Assembly: GCF_963169125.1 (NCBI RefSeq)
Contig: NC_084798.1
Span: 171,955,980-172,019,979, forward strand
Source: Humulus lupulus
Taxonomy: Eukaryota > Streptophyta > Magnoliopsida > Rosales > Cannabaceae
Direction: 5' to 3'
DNA length: 64,000 nucleotides
Below the pieces are notes generated by a model. It made no database searches. It was not told the origin of the DNA and saw only the letters and a program-made list of their open reading frames with translations. Made by a program: the position numbers and the translations under genes. Each line of letters begins with the position of its first letter. Position 1 is the stretch's first letter. Positions 1 to 10,574 of the stretch are shown here, piece after piece.

Positions 1-1166
1 GCCCCAGAGCGGGGGCGCAGAAGACTGACCAGCCGGGCAAAGGCCCCAAGAGGTCCAAGAAAACACCTCCCCTCGCTCCGCCGGTTTCGAGCTCCATCGC
101 TGCGGCGACTTGCCAGGTCGGTGCTTCCACAACGGCGCCGTCCTCGCAGGTCATCGCCTCGGCAGTGGTGCCGACTTCGCTGGTCGGTCCCTCCGCTATG
201 GCTGAGTCCCAACCCCCCGTGGTGGTTCAGTCATCCTTAGGTCCGCCTTCTAGAAGGCCTTCTGCTTCTCGAGCACAGAAGCTATCAGTCTCCACCCACA
301 TGGATGCATATGTGGTTGATAATGCCGCTGGGTCCCATGGATCTACGCTGATCTCGGATGTTATGTCCCGGATCAGCCAGAGCTATGGCAGTCTCGAAGC
401 TCCCCAATGGCAGTTCTTAAATGACACCCGAGACTGTACTTTTCTCTACGAGAAGAGTATCGAGCATACTGCCGCGGTGAGTATCCTTCTATAGTCCTTC
501 CTTTTCTGCTTATAATCACACTGACCTGGAGCTAATGGTGGTTTCTTCCTTTTTCAGGCTCTTGGTTTTACTACCCAGCTCAACTACAAGCTGAACAATG
601 AGATCCACTCGAGCAAATCTCATGCTCAGGAGGCGAAGGATCTCCAGCTCAAAGCATGCGATGATCTGAAGGCAGCGAATGCGAAGCTTGAGGCGGGAGC
701 CAAGGAACGTGAGGACATGGCCACCGAGCTCGGGAAGCTGAAAGCTGAGCTCGAGGAGCATAAGAAGGAGATCACCCAGCTTCAGGAGACCAACAAGAAG
801 CTTGAAGAGGACAAGGCTGCCACCTTCGAGATCATGGAGGATGCAAAGGCTCGTCTCCTTACTGAGTACAAAGAGAAGAAGGAACAAGCAGTTGACTCGG
901 CCATGTACCGAATGTGGGCCTACAATGAAGATCTGGACACCAGCTTCTTAGGTCCTCACGAGGCACCACTTCTTGAAAGGTGGAATGCTCGGCTTGAGAA
1001 GGAAGAGGCTGAGCAGCTCGAGAAGGAGAAGGCTGATCAGCTCGAGAAGGAAAAGGCTGCTCGGGACGCCATTTCGGAGGGAGCTCAGGAGGATAGTCAT
1101 GCTATTCGTCCTGAGGAATCCGGTGCTGCAGATGCTGGGAAGGCCAAGGAGACTCCTCTTCCTTGA
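1..1166 (+). CDS. Antisense extra gene of element A, 3' part, two exons visible (coiled-coil protein)
   Basis: The strand is opposite to the gag-pol of its own element. The frame is open from base 3 to 476. A GT donor follows at 477 and an AG acceptor at 556-557, and exon 558-1166 continues in phase 0 to a TGA at 1164-1166, so the visible coding sequence is unbroken. The first exon is Ala/Pro/Ser-rich with a Lys-rich start. The second opens with Ala and forms a long heptad-like Glu/Lys/Leu coiled coil, then a block reading Y-R-M-W-A-Y-N...F-L shared with the antisense genes at 49491-52227 and 55721-58378, and a repeated QLEKEKA tail. The N-terminal domain and promoter are left of the window. 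Extra ORFs in this position are known in Tat-clade elements; their role is unknown. I infer that it is expressed from its own promoter near the 3' LTR, but nothing here proves expression. Confidence 0.75.
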
Positions 1167-1649
1167 CTCTGATCTCGGGGGAACCATTTATTGGGGCTGC
1201 GTCCCCTTATTTCTGTAATTATTTTAATTTATGCCCTCGGGGCTGATACAATTTCTTTAAATATTACTTATATATGTTTTATATTTCTTGGCTCGAAATA
1301 TTTGGCACATTTTATATTGATGAATCAGTTATGTTTATTTAGTCATACAAACATATTGTGGATTTTGGTTCGAAGCTCAATGCATTCATGCACAGTTTGT
1401 TCAAATTATCCGCTTCTGACCTCGTTAATTTCCAAAGTCGGATATTACTTTAACCATGAACCCGAAAGTACTTATATGGTATGTAATGTGAATGATTTGG
1501 TTATATCTTTTTTGTTTAGTCACTTTTCCTCATCCTCAGTTTTTGCTCCGAGGTTAAGAGTTCGAAACTATTTTCTTTAAGATATTCCAACCTCGATCTC
1601 GACTTATCTCGAAGTAGGTTTAGGTTCCTACTTATCATCGATTAGTTTT

Positions 1650-1926
1650 TTGGCTGGTTTGTTCCGAACCTGTTTAGTTTTCACATCTGGTTAATTCCAA
1701 ATGTTTTCTGTTTTTTGATAATTCGGTTATGTCCGAACTATCTCAGCTCGCGTAATTGGTTATATCCAAGTACTTTATATATTTTTGATAATTCGGTAAT
1801 ATCCGAACTATCTAGGCTCGCATATTTGGTTACATCCAAATACTTTATATGTTTTTTATAATTCGGTTGTATCCGAACTATCTAGGCTCGCGTATTTGGT
1901 TACATCCAAATACTTTATATATTTTT
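1650..1926. repeat. 70-bp tandem repeat between pol and the antisense gene of element A
   Basis: Three good copies with period 70 begin at 1717, 1787 and 1857. Each contains GATAATTCGG, a TCCGAACTATCT block and a TTGGTTA(T/C)ATCCAA block. A more diverged fourth copy lies at about 1650-1716. The rest of the interval 1167-2149 is AT-rich and non-coding, with no other feature seen apart from a G-run on the minus strand at 1979-1986. Confidence 0.85.
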
Positions 1927-1978
1927 TTTTTGTATATGTTATTTTATTTTTTAAGCTGATGGTATTTGTACCAATGAT

Positions 1979-1986
1979 GCCCCCTT
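1979..1986 (-). other. Internal polypurine-like run of element A
   Basis: The minus strand reads AAGGGGGC about 165 bp downstream of the pol stop. It occupies the same interval as the G-runs at 48742-48753 in element B and 58729-58736 in element C, but is the weakest match of the three. A function as a second plus-strand primer is only a hypothesis. Confidence 0.35.
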
Positions 1987-2149
1987 AATATCCTATGAGT
2001 GTGACCATAGGTTATTAAATTAAGAGAGATTGCAAAAATGAAAAGAAATAACATATTTGAGCGAAATGGAACTTTTATTTGATGACATTCAAAAACAAAT
2101 AAGCTAATACAAATAGAAACTCATGGTTATAGGCAACACTTTTCCTATA

Positions 2150-5100
2150 CTACTGATAGTAAGGTCTAAGGTGTTCGCCATTCCATGCCCGCGGTACTAG
2201 GCTCCCATCCAATCTCGCAAGTTTGTACACACCAGGTCGGATGACTAACTCTATCTGGTATGGTCCTTCTCAGTTCGGCCCGAGCACTCCAGCTGCCGAA
2301 TCCCGAGTTGCCAAGAATACGCGTCTTAACACCAGATCTCCCATTCCGAATTTTCGATCTTGAACCCTCTTGTTGAAGTATCTGGTACTTCGTTGCTGGT
2401 AGGCAGCATTTCTCAGCTGGGCCTCTTCTCTTTTTTCTTCAATCAAGTCTAAGGTTTCCTCGAGCTGAGTATGGTTTGAACTTTGGTCGTAAATCTGAGT
2501 TCGGATCGTTGGGATTTCGACTTCTATGGGAAACATTGCCTCGCAGCCGTATGCTAGAGAGAACGGATTATGTCCTGTCGAGGTTCGAGTCGTTGTCCTG
2601 TATCCCCAAAGGACTTGGGGCAATTCTTCGGGCCACCGTCCCTTCGCTTCCTCCAACTTTTTCTTTAGAGAACTCTTGAGAGTTTTGTTCACAGCTTCGA
2701 CCTGGCCATTCGCTTGAGGGTGGACCACTGATGAAAAACTCTTTATTATACCGTTCTTTTCACAAAAATTGGTGAATAGGTCGCAATCGAACTGAGTTCC
2801 GTTGTCGGACACGATCTTCCTGGGCACTCTGTATCGGCACACGATGCTCTTTACAACGAAATCAAGGATTTTCTTTGAAGTTATAGTTGCCAATGGTTCA
2901 GCCTCCGTCCATTTTGTGAAGTAATCCACGGCGACTACACCATATTTCACTCCGCCTTTGCCAGTCGGGAGAGAGCCTATGAGGTCGATGCCCCATATCG
3001 CGAAAGGCCATGGGGATGTCAACATGGTCAGCTCGGATGGTGGGGCTCGAGGTATCATGGCGAATCTCTGGCATTTTTCGCATTTCTTCACATACTCGAA
3101 AGAATCCGCTTTAATGGTTGGCCAGAAATATCCCTGGCGTATGATCTTCTTGGACAGGCTGTGCCCCCCGGTGTGATCTCCGCAGAACCCTTCATGAATT
3201 TCTTCAATGATTTTCTTAGCTTCGGGAGGGGTTACGCACCTGAGCAACGGCATGGAATATCCCCTTCGGTACAATCTTCCATCCAAAATTGTGTAACGGG
3301 GAAGTTGATACATCAACTTTCGAGCTTGATTACGATCTTTTGGAAGAACTCCGTTTTTGAGATAATCAACTATCGGGGTCATCCAGGTCGGCTCTGTTTC
3401 GATCATACACACATCTTCCTCTTCTGGCTCGTTAATGCTAGGTGCTGATAGGTGTTCTATGGGTACAACATTCAGTTCTTCGTTTTCGGCGGACGTGGCG
3501 AGTCGAGCTAAGGCATCTGCATTCGAGTTCTGCTCGCGGGGAACCTGTTCGATTGTATAGAATTTGAAACACTCTAACGCGGATTTTTCCTTCTCCAAAT
3601 AAGCTGCCATTCTCGTGCCGCGAGCCTGGTATTCCCCCAAGATTTGATTGACCACTAGCTGGGAGTCACTGTAGCAATGTATAGCTTTAGCTTTGAGCTC
3701 CTTAGCTATACGAAGTCCCGCGAGTAAAGCCTCGTATTCGGCCTCATTATTCGATGCTTTAAAGCCAAATCTTAGGGCAGAATGAAATCTGCTTCCTGCG
3801 GGGGTAACCAAAATGATCCCTACCCCTGCTCCATTTTCATTTGACGAGCCGTCGACGTAAAGTATCCACAGCTCATGGGCCGTGGTTATTACCTCGTCGT
3901 CGGCTATACCCGTACATTCCACTATAAAGTCCGCCAATGCCTGTGCCTTAATGGTCGTTCTTGGGTGGTAGGTGATCTCGAACTGTCCGAGCTCAACAGC
4001 CCATTTAAGAAGTCGACCTGAAGCCTCTGGTTTAGATAGGACTTGCCTAAGTGGTTGATCAATCAGTACATGGATGGGATGTGCCTGAAAGTAGGGGCGG
4101 AGCTTACGGGATGAATGAATTAGACTGAGCGCGAGTTTCTCCATCAATGGGTACCTTGACTCTGCCCCCAGTAATCTTTTACTGATGTAATAAACGGGTC
4201 TTTGCACCCTCTCTTCTTCTCGGACGAGCACCGCACTTATCGCTTGTTCGGTAGTTGAAAGGTATAGGTACAGTATTTCTCCCGTTTCAGGTTTTGACAG
4301 GATGGGTGGTTCCGCAAGGTTCTTTTTGAGCTCCTGAAATGCCAGCTCGCATTCCTCTGTCCATTCAAACTTCTTACCTCCTCTTAGTAAGTTGAAAAAT
4401 GGAAGACCACGATCTGTAGACTTCGAGATGAATCTGCTTAGGGCTGCCATCCTGCCAGTCAGACTTTGGACATCCTTGTGCCTTCGAGGTGAGGGCATGT
4501 CAATCAGGGCCTTGATCTTGTCGGGGTTAGCCCCGATTCCACGGGAGTTCACAATAAAGCCCAGAAATTTTCCTGAAGATACCCCAAAAGTGCACTTCTG
4601 AGGATTTAGCTTCATGTTATACTTTCTGAGTACGCCGAAGCACTCTTCGAGGTCATCAACATGGTTCTTGTTGAGTTGAGAATTTACAAGCATGTCATCA
4701 ACATAAACCTCCATGTTGTTCCCTATTTGCTCTGAAAACATCATGTTTACGAGCCGCTGGTATGTGGCTCCAGCATTCTTGAGCCTGAATGGCATGACAT
4801 TATAACAATATAGCCCTTTATCCGTGATGAAGCTCGTATGTTCTTGGTCGGGGGCATGCATGGGAATCTGGTTATATCCAGGATAGGCATCCATGAACGA
4901 CATCAGGCCATGCCCCGCCGTGGCATCTACGAGCTGGTCAATCCTTGGTAACGGAAAATAGTCTTTTGGGCAAGCTTTGTTGAGATCTGAGTAGTCAATA
5001 CAGGTTCTCCACGTCCCATTGGGCTTTGGGACCAACACCGGATTGGCTACCCAGTCAGGGTAAAAAGCGTCCCTAATGAAATGGTTTGCCTTTAACCTGT

Positions 5101-5281
5101 CAACCTCCTCCTTCAGTGCTTTCTTTCTGTTTTCGTCCAGCTGTCTTTGCTTTTGTTTCTTTGGGGGAAAGCTTTTGTCTATGTTTAGAGCGTGGCTTGC
5201 TACATTTGGGCTTATTCCTACCATGTCTGAGTGCGACCACGCGAAGACATCCTGGTTTTTCTTCAGAAAGCAAATTAATTG
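2150..5281 (-). pseudogene. pol: pol of element A: reverse transcriptase, two RNase H domains, integrase
   Basis: This is the same frame as the gag half upstream. Domains in order: RT (F..PDWVANPVLVPKPNG, catalytic YVDDM at about 4685-4700), a gypsy-type RNase H with VLVREEE and YYISKRLL, a second RNase H (YVDGSSNENGAG, SDSQLVVNQ) of the kind acquired by the Tat clade, an HHCC-type zinc region, and the integrase core with WGIDLIG, SDNGTQFD and QVEAVNKT, so D, D and E are all present. It ends in a C-terminal LRRVFL...GPN...HLRPYYQ block. Two nonsense codons break it: TAG at 5282-5284 (upstream edge) and TGA at 2270-2272 where Trp is expected. The reading then continues to a natural TAG at 2150-2152. 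No frameshift was seen. Catalytic residues look intact, so it died by point mutation. Confidence 0.9.
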
Positions 5282-8200
5282 CTATTTTGCCTCATCTTGG
5301 AGGTGTTTTCCGACCTTCACTTTCTTCGAGGTATCAGTTTCTTCGAGCTGAATTTCTTCGAGCTCCTCTAAAGGTTCGAGGTCAACCTTCTCCTCAATCC
5401 TCGGATCGATCACTTCGTCAACCTCTAAGACCGTTCCGTCTTTGTTTTGTATGATGATGAGTGCTTGAGCGTTCGTTTGTTTCTTTGCTCTCATGGAGAT
5501 GCTATAACATTCCCTTCCTGCCAATTGGTCACCTTTCAACGTCCCGACTCCGCTAGGGGTCGGGAACTTAATGGCCAGATGCCTTACTGATGAAACTGCC
5601 CCCAGCCCGACCAAGGCGGGTCTCCCGAGCAGCACATTGTAGGCAGATGGTAAGTCTACTACCACGAACTCCATTATCTTGGTCACCGAGACTGGATAGT
5701 CTCCCAAGGTCACGGGGAGCTCAATGGATCCCATACAGGCAGTTCCTTCTCCTGAAAAGCCGTACAAAGTAGTTGCACACGCTTTCAGGTCGCGAAGGGA
5801 GAGTCCCATCTTCTCTAGGGTTTCTTTGTAAAGGATGTTGACTGAGCTCCCATTATCTATGAGAACTCGGTGAACCCTTTTATTGGCCAACTGAAGAGTA
5901 ATGACCAGCGGATCATGATGAGGGAACTGAACATGAGAGGCGTCTTCCTCGGTGAATGTTATTGGCTGTGTTTCAATCCTCTGGCTTTTTGGTGCCCTAG
6001 GTTCGGGTTCATAAGGAGACCCGTCCCCTGTCTTCAACTCATTAACATACCTCTTTTGGGTATTCCTGCCCCCTCCTGCGAGGTGAGGCCCTCCCGAGAT
6101 GGTTATTACATCCTCTCCATCAATCGGCGGGGGCCTGTCCTCTTCCCGAGCTCGGGAGTTATTGCTCTGCGTGTTCGGAGGCGCGACTACTCTCTGGCTC
6201 GCAGCCGCCTGACCAGTACTCTGGTTTTTGACATAATGCCGGAAGTAACCTCTTGAGATCAACCCTTCGATCTCATCCTTCAGTTGTCGACATTCATCGG
6301 TTGTATGTCCGGTGTCTCTGTGGAACCAACAATATTTACTGGAATCCCTCTTTGATTTTTGATTTCTCATCGGGTCCGGACGCCTAAAGGGGACCTGGTT
6401 CTCATTAGCCAGGTATATGTTCTCTCGAGACTCATTGAGCTCGGTGTATACTCTATACACGGAGAAATACCTTTCCCCTTTCTTTTTCTTTCCTCCCTCA
6501 GCTTCGGGGTTACTTCCTTCGTTCTTTTTCCTCTTGGAGGAGTTCTCCGAGGCAGGCTTTGGTGCCGCTGGGTCCGCCGAGGTGGAGGCAGAGTTAATGT
6601 TTATCGTTGTAGTTTCAGACTGGGAGGTCGCTTTGAGCGTCGACCTCGCTTCCTCTACATTGACAAACCTCTGCGCTCATCTGTTAAACTTGGTTATTGA
6701 CCTTACCGGTTTCCATTGCATGTCGTCCCAAAGGGCACTTCCCGGTAATACGCCAGCTCGGATAATCATGAGGTGTCCACTGTCATCCACATCCCGAGCT
6801 CGGGCTACTTCCAGATTAAATCTTGTTAAGTAACTCTTTAATGTTTCGCTCGGTTGCTGTCGGACGTTAGTTAAGGTGGACGCCTCTGGTCTGACCCCTA
6901 CCATTGCTCTGAACTGCTTCTTAAAGTCTTTAGACAACTGCTCCCATGAGGTTAGTGAGTGTCTCTTATACTTTTCGAACCAACTTTTGGCAGGTCTTGC
7001 CAATGATGTCGGAAACAACATGCACCTGAGCTCGTAACCCACGTTACTGGCTATCATTATAGTGTTGAACGTGCTTAGGTGACTACACGGGTCGGTCTTT
7101 CCTTCAAACGTAGGGACGTGAGGAATCCGAAAACCTTGAGGGAATTGAGTGTCAGAAATATGGGGAGCAAACGGCTCAAGCTCCTCATCAGAGTCCATAT
7201 ATAGACAATTTCCTCGTTCATTCTTTAAAAGCCTAAAGGCTCTTTCGAGCTGATCGATTCTTTCTTGTACTGGGTCAGTAGGAGGTGCTGTCTGGAATTG
7301 ACTGTCATTGATAGTGATTCCAGGCTCGCGTCTTCGCAAGGGATCTCTACGCTTATTCAAGCGATCCCTCAGGTCCGGATTTGTTTGATCTTCATTCCCC
7401 CGACTCTTATTCAGATGATTTCGCAGGTCAGGACGATTCTTGCGACTTCCAGTATTCTTACGACCTCGGTCGTGTTTACTGACGGACCTGGTCTCTCCGG
7501 ACTCATCACTGGTGAAACTCATTGTTCGGTTATTTCACGATGGATTCTTTCCACGTCGCCTCGTCTCCGCAGTACGAGATCGAGACGTCTGACTTCTCTC
7601 AGATGGAGCGCCTCTCTGCTCCTGGAAAGTCTCCCTGTTTCCTTGTCTTTCCCCCGCACGCCCTTGATCCTGATCTCGAACAGGTTGAGCGTTTCTGTGT
7701 GGGGGTGAAGGATATCTTATGGGTGACAGAGGGAACCGTATAGGCGACGGTGGCTGCCACCCTTGTCGCGGCCTAGAGGGTCCAGAATTTGCCCGAGATG
7801 GGTCAGTCGCATTCGGTGCGCTCCCAGGTACCTGAGTCCGAGCCTCTGCAGGGGTTCGGTTATTCTCAGCTCCTGTAGGCACTTCCACAGGTGGGTTAGG
7901 CGGGACCCGAGCTCGAGTATTCCTCTGAGGCCTAGGAGGAGCGGATGGCTCTGCTGGTGCCAGAGGTTGAGTCGGCCTCCTTGTGGCAGCATCCTTTCGT
8001 GGACGCCCGCGGGGCCTCCGGGGAGGAACATGTACGTCCCTTGGAGGAGGGACTTGGTTTTCACGTGGAGGTGGGGGCTGAGCCACCTGCGCCTCTGCGG
8101 CTATCCTTGTCAACTCCTCATTCTGTTTGTTGGCTTCTGCCAACAGCTGCTTCAGTTGTCGGTTTTCAAGTTCCACAATAGGAACGTACCACTCAGGATT

Positions 8201-8350
8201 GTAGTACATATCCTCATCTCTTGGTGGAGGAGGTGGTCCCCGGGAATTAGAGGACCCAGTTCTCTCTTCAACATCCGGGTTCTCCATTGGTTGTTTTCTA
8301 GGACGTCTTGGGTAATTTTCCTCAGGGGTATTCTGATTGTTTGTGGCCAT
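5282..8350 (-). pseudogene. gag: gag and protease of element A
   Basis: The start ATG at 8350 follows the 5' LTR and primer site at normal spacing. The N-terminal part is Pro/Arg-rich with an ELENRQLKQLL coiled segment. The central capsid-like gag region follows (GFRIPHVPTFEG, LFPTSLARPAKSWF, typical Ty3/gypsy gag), then a basic linker and a zinc-binding-like CWFHRDTGHTTDEC. The protease reads I-D-N-G-S-S at about 5843-5858, where D-T/S-G is usual; element B has the same D-N-G. TGA codons at 7535-7537 and 6677-6679 interrupt the frame, and a TAG at 5282-5284 separates it from pol. Removing none of these, no full-length polyprotein can be made. All intervening sequence stays in one frame. Confidence 0.88.
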
Positions 8351-8383
8351 GATTTTCTCAGGGATGAATGCTTGAGTTCAGCT

Positions 8384-8402
8384 CTCAATGAAAGCACCAA
8401 AC
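8384..8402 (-). other. Primer-binding region of element A
   Basis: Directly after the LTR end (..GTCAACA) the minus strand reads GTTTGGTGCTTTCATTGAG. Element B has the same sequence with one change at the equivalent place (42235-42253), so the site is conserved. The TGG start fits a tRNA CCA end, but I could not assign the tRNA. Confidence 0.6.
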
Positions 8403-9203
8403 TGTTGACGCCGTTTTTCGTCAAACAGTGAAAGAAGAGCACATAAACAATAACTGATAATGGCCAATTGAAATAAAACAATATATAAACACACGATTTT
8501 TACGTGGTTCAGCATTTAAATCTGCCTAGTCCACGAGTCTCTGTTATTAAACTCAAGATTATCTCTGAAAATTCTTTAAGCATGAATTCTTCAGAGTTTT
8601 CTCTCAAGGTTCAGAATTTCCGTCCATTACAATGGTGCACGGGCTCTCAATTTATAGAAAAGGCTGTAGAATACTATCCCACATATTTTGGGTAGTTACT
8701 CTTTTTGTGTAAATCAAATAAATGGCTTTAAATGCCTATAATCAGATATAAAAGGAAACGTTCCCTGAAGACCAGGGGACGTATAACTGACCAATTAATA
8801 TCCCATGATTCTAGGGGATTTACAATAATAAATGAGGATTACATCTCGTATTTATATCACTTGTAGATATCCAAGGTGGTTATCACGTATCTCTAAGGCT
8901 TTAGCTTCCCAGGTTTCCGGTCATCTATCGAGCTAGAAACATCTCCCGATGCCACATGGCTTTCGAAATCGTATGTGCGTCGAGCTCGGGACCCCTGATC
9001 CGAGGTCACCCCTGAAGATGAGAGCGTCCCCGGAGCTATCTTTCGAGATCATGAATACTTCGAGGTCACCATACTCGAGGTCGTCTATGTCCTGCAGGCT
9101 CGATATTTAATCCTGGAGCATATTTCCAACCTTAAGAGTCCACTTGTTTGCGAATCCAACTTTCGAGGTCATATTTAACATAGCTCGAAATCTGGGTATA
9201 ACA
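8403..9203 (-). repeat. 5' LTR of element A (801 bp)
   Basis: On the minus strand it starts TGTTATACCC at 9203 and ends GGCGTCAACA at 8403, giving TG...CA ends. A CTATAAA box lies at 8651-8657. The flanking TAAAG (9204-9208) is the target site within element D's LTR. The matching second copy of TAAAG and the 3' LTR are outside the window. Confidence 0.85.
8651..8657 (-). promoter_or_regulatory. TATA box of the element A LTR
   Basis: CTATAAA on the minus strand, about 250 bp upstream of the LTR end, as expected for the promoter driving gag-pol transcription. Confidence 0.55.
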
Positions 9204-9401
9204 TAAAGTTTATGGTTTATGTTTTTATGTATTAAACAATGGATACCCATACCGTATTTTATATTTCATATTTATTTGGCACAATATTTATTTTGGGTTT
9301 TAAATAAAGTTATGTTATCTTTTATGTATGTTTTCCCAAAATAGTAGCTAGATCTAATAGTTTTAATGGTCCAAGGTCTTAGAAATAGTTGGGTCATTAC
9401 A
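9204..9401 (+). repeat. 3' end of the 5' LTR of element D
   Basis: These 198 bases match 17083-17278 closely, including AAGTTTATGGTTTATG, TTTTCCCAAAATAGTA and GTTGGGTCATTAC. It ends in ACA just before the primer site. The remainder of this LTR was displaced by the insertion of element A. Confidence 0.9.
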
Positions 9402-9403
9402 GT

Positions 9404-9415
9404 TGGTATCAGAGC
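9404..9415 (+). other. Primer-binding site of element D (initiator Met tRNA)
   Basis: TGGTATCAGAGC two bases after the LTR end. This is the standard complement of the 3' end of plant initiator Met tRNA. Confidence 0.9.
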
Positions 9416-9555
9416 ACATTGGTTCATATGTATGAAATTCTCCTTGATACACACGCACAAGCTCCGAATCTAACCGCCAATGTAAGTGTTTATGTTTATT
9501 ATGATTATGTTTATGTTTATAGCTAACGTCTTAGCCCTTATGTTTTCATTTAAGA

Positions 9556-10023
9556 ATGGATGGAGCCTTGACCTATGAGGATATCCGAGCCATTAAGACA
9601 TTAAAAAGGATTAGAAAGCCAAGGAATATCGTAGGAGTGTTAGAAAGAATCACTCGGAGATTGATTTTATTCCACAAGGAGATAGTTCACCTCCAAACTA
9701 CTAAGCAAATTATGATGAGAGCTACGAAGCAATATGTCTTAGTAATTAGGCTTTTTAAAGATTTTTCTTTAGTAATTTCAACTTTAGAAGAAATATGGGA
9801 GACAATAGATGATGAAGATGATTTGCCGGTAGCCATGAGATATTATGTTCTCATACTTAGGTTCACCTCTAAGTTGGAATTTCAATTTACTAACGAGCAA
9901 AAGCATAGAATCTTTATGAATCTTCCCCGAGGAAATTTTGAGGCTCAAGATAATGATGATTATGAGGAGATAGATGATGATATATTAGATGAAGGATCAG
10001 ATGTAGAAGATTCTGATTTTTAG
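9556..10023 (+). CDS. 155-codon leader ORF upstream of gag in element D, unrecognised
   Basis: This is an uninterrupted frame between the primer site and gag, in an element whose gag and pol are full of stops. The product is Arg/Lys/Ile-rich in its first half (IKTLKRIRKPRN, ERITRRLILFH) and has a strongly acidic end (DYEEIDDDILDEGSDVEDSD). No signal peptide or membrane segment is evident. A GT donor-like sequence lies before it at about 9482, and an intron-like GTAAGT...TTAG spans about 10529-10568 ahead of gag, so the leader may be spliced. I do not recognise a family. It could be a captured host fragment, an element-specific extra ORF, or a chance open frame in AT-rich DNA. Confidence 0.45.
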   Translation: MDGALTYEDIRAIKTLKRIRKPRNIVGVLERITRRLILFHKEIVHLQTTKQIMMRATKQYVLVIRLFKDFSLVISTLEEIWETIDDEDDLPVAMRYYVLILRFTSKLEFQFTNEQKHRIFMNLPRGNFEAQDNDDYEEIDDDILDEGSDVEDSDF

Positions 10024-10574
10024 ATTCACCCTAGTTATGTTAGTTTTTTTCTTTATTTATGTATTTATTTATTATTTTTGCAATTATGATTGTACTTAGT
10101 GAAAACCTTTTTCCAAATGAATATTATTGTTATTTTTGAATGACATGTATGAGTTTGATTTTTTTTACAATCATAATAAATTTAAATAAATAAATAAAGA
10201 CCAAATTCGGTGAGGGTGGATACAAATCAATGGACCAAGTTCTATATTGAGAGTTTAGGGGGCCATAGTAGTAGGAACGATTCTACTGATCTCATCCCTC
10301 CCTCAATATGGTTAACTTTGGAACAACGGGGAGTTTCGAGCCTGAGAATTAAGTCATATAGGACGATTAGAAATAGACTTAGAAATAATAAAGATGGCTG
10401 ATTTTCTAAGTATAGAAACACACCCTAATTATAAAGAAGGCTTACAAAAAACAAATTCATAAGAAATCATAACTAATAGGTCCGAGTTATGTTTGCTTAG
10501 ATTAAGTTTTTTCCTTAGAGCTTATTAAGGTAAGTTCTAATATGTTTTTCTCGACTGTTAGAACTCCACTGAAG
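10024..10574 (+). other. Untranslated leader between the extra ORF and gag of element D
   Basis: AT-rich, with no supported gene. A 63-codon open frame at 10210-10401 shows no recognisable motif. The segment ends with the intron-like stretch GTAAGTTC...CTGTTAG just ahead of the gag start. Confidence 0.5.

Larger units (their letters stand above)
1..9203 (-). mobile_element. Element A: Ty3/gypsy LTR retrotransposon, Tat clade, 3' end off the window
   Basis: Read on the minus strand the element runs 5' LTR (9203 to 8403), primer-binding region, gag-protease-RT-RNase H-integrase (8350 to 2150), tandem-repeat spacer, then a gene on the opposite strand (1-1166). The 3' LTR lies left of base 1. 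The Tat assignment rests on two RNase H-type domains after RT and on the extra gene between pol and the 3' LTR. The LTR edge at 9203 is followed by TAAAG, which sits at the matching site in the 3' LTR of element D, so A inserted into D's 5' LTR. Gag-pol is one frame with four nonsense codons and no frameshift, so A is the least decayed of the three Tat elements here. Confidence 0.88.

Noticed and set aside
5076..8431. Plus-strand open frames of 90-220 codons opposite gag-pol of element A, e.g. 7763-8431
   Set aside because: They mirror gag-pol codon bias, and no splice structure or domain is seen. This contrasts with the antisense gene at 1-1166, which has homologues in B and C.
9404..9415. 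tRNA-like fragment TGGTATCAGAGC (also 17876-17887)
   Set aside because: Only the complement of the tRNA 3' end is present, just after an LTR. It is a primer-binding site, not a tRNA gene.
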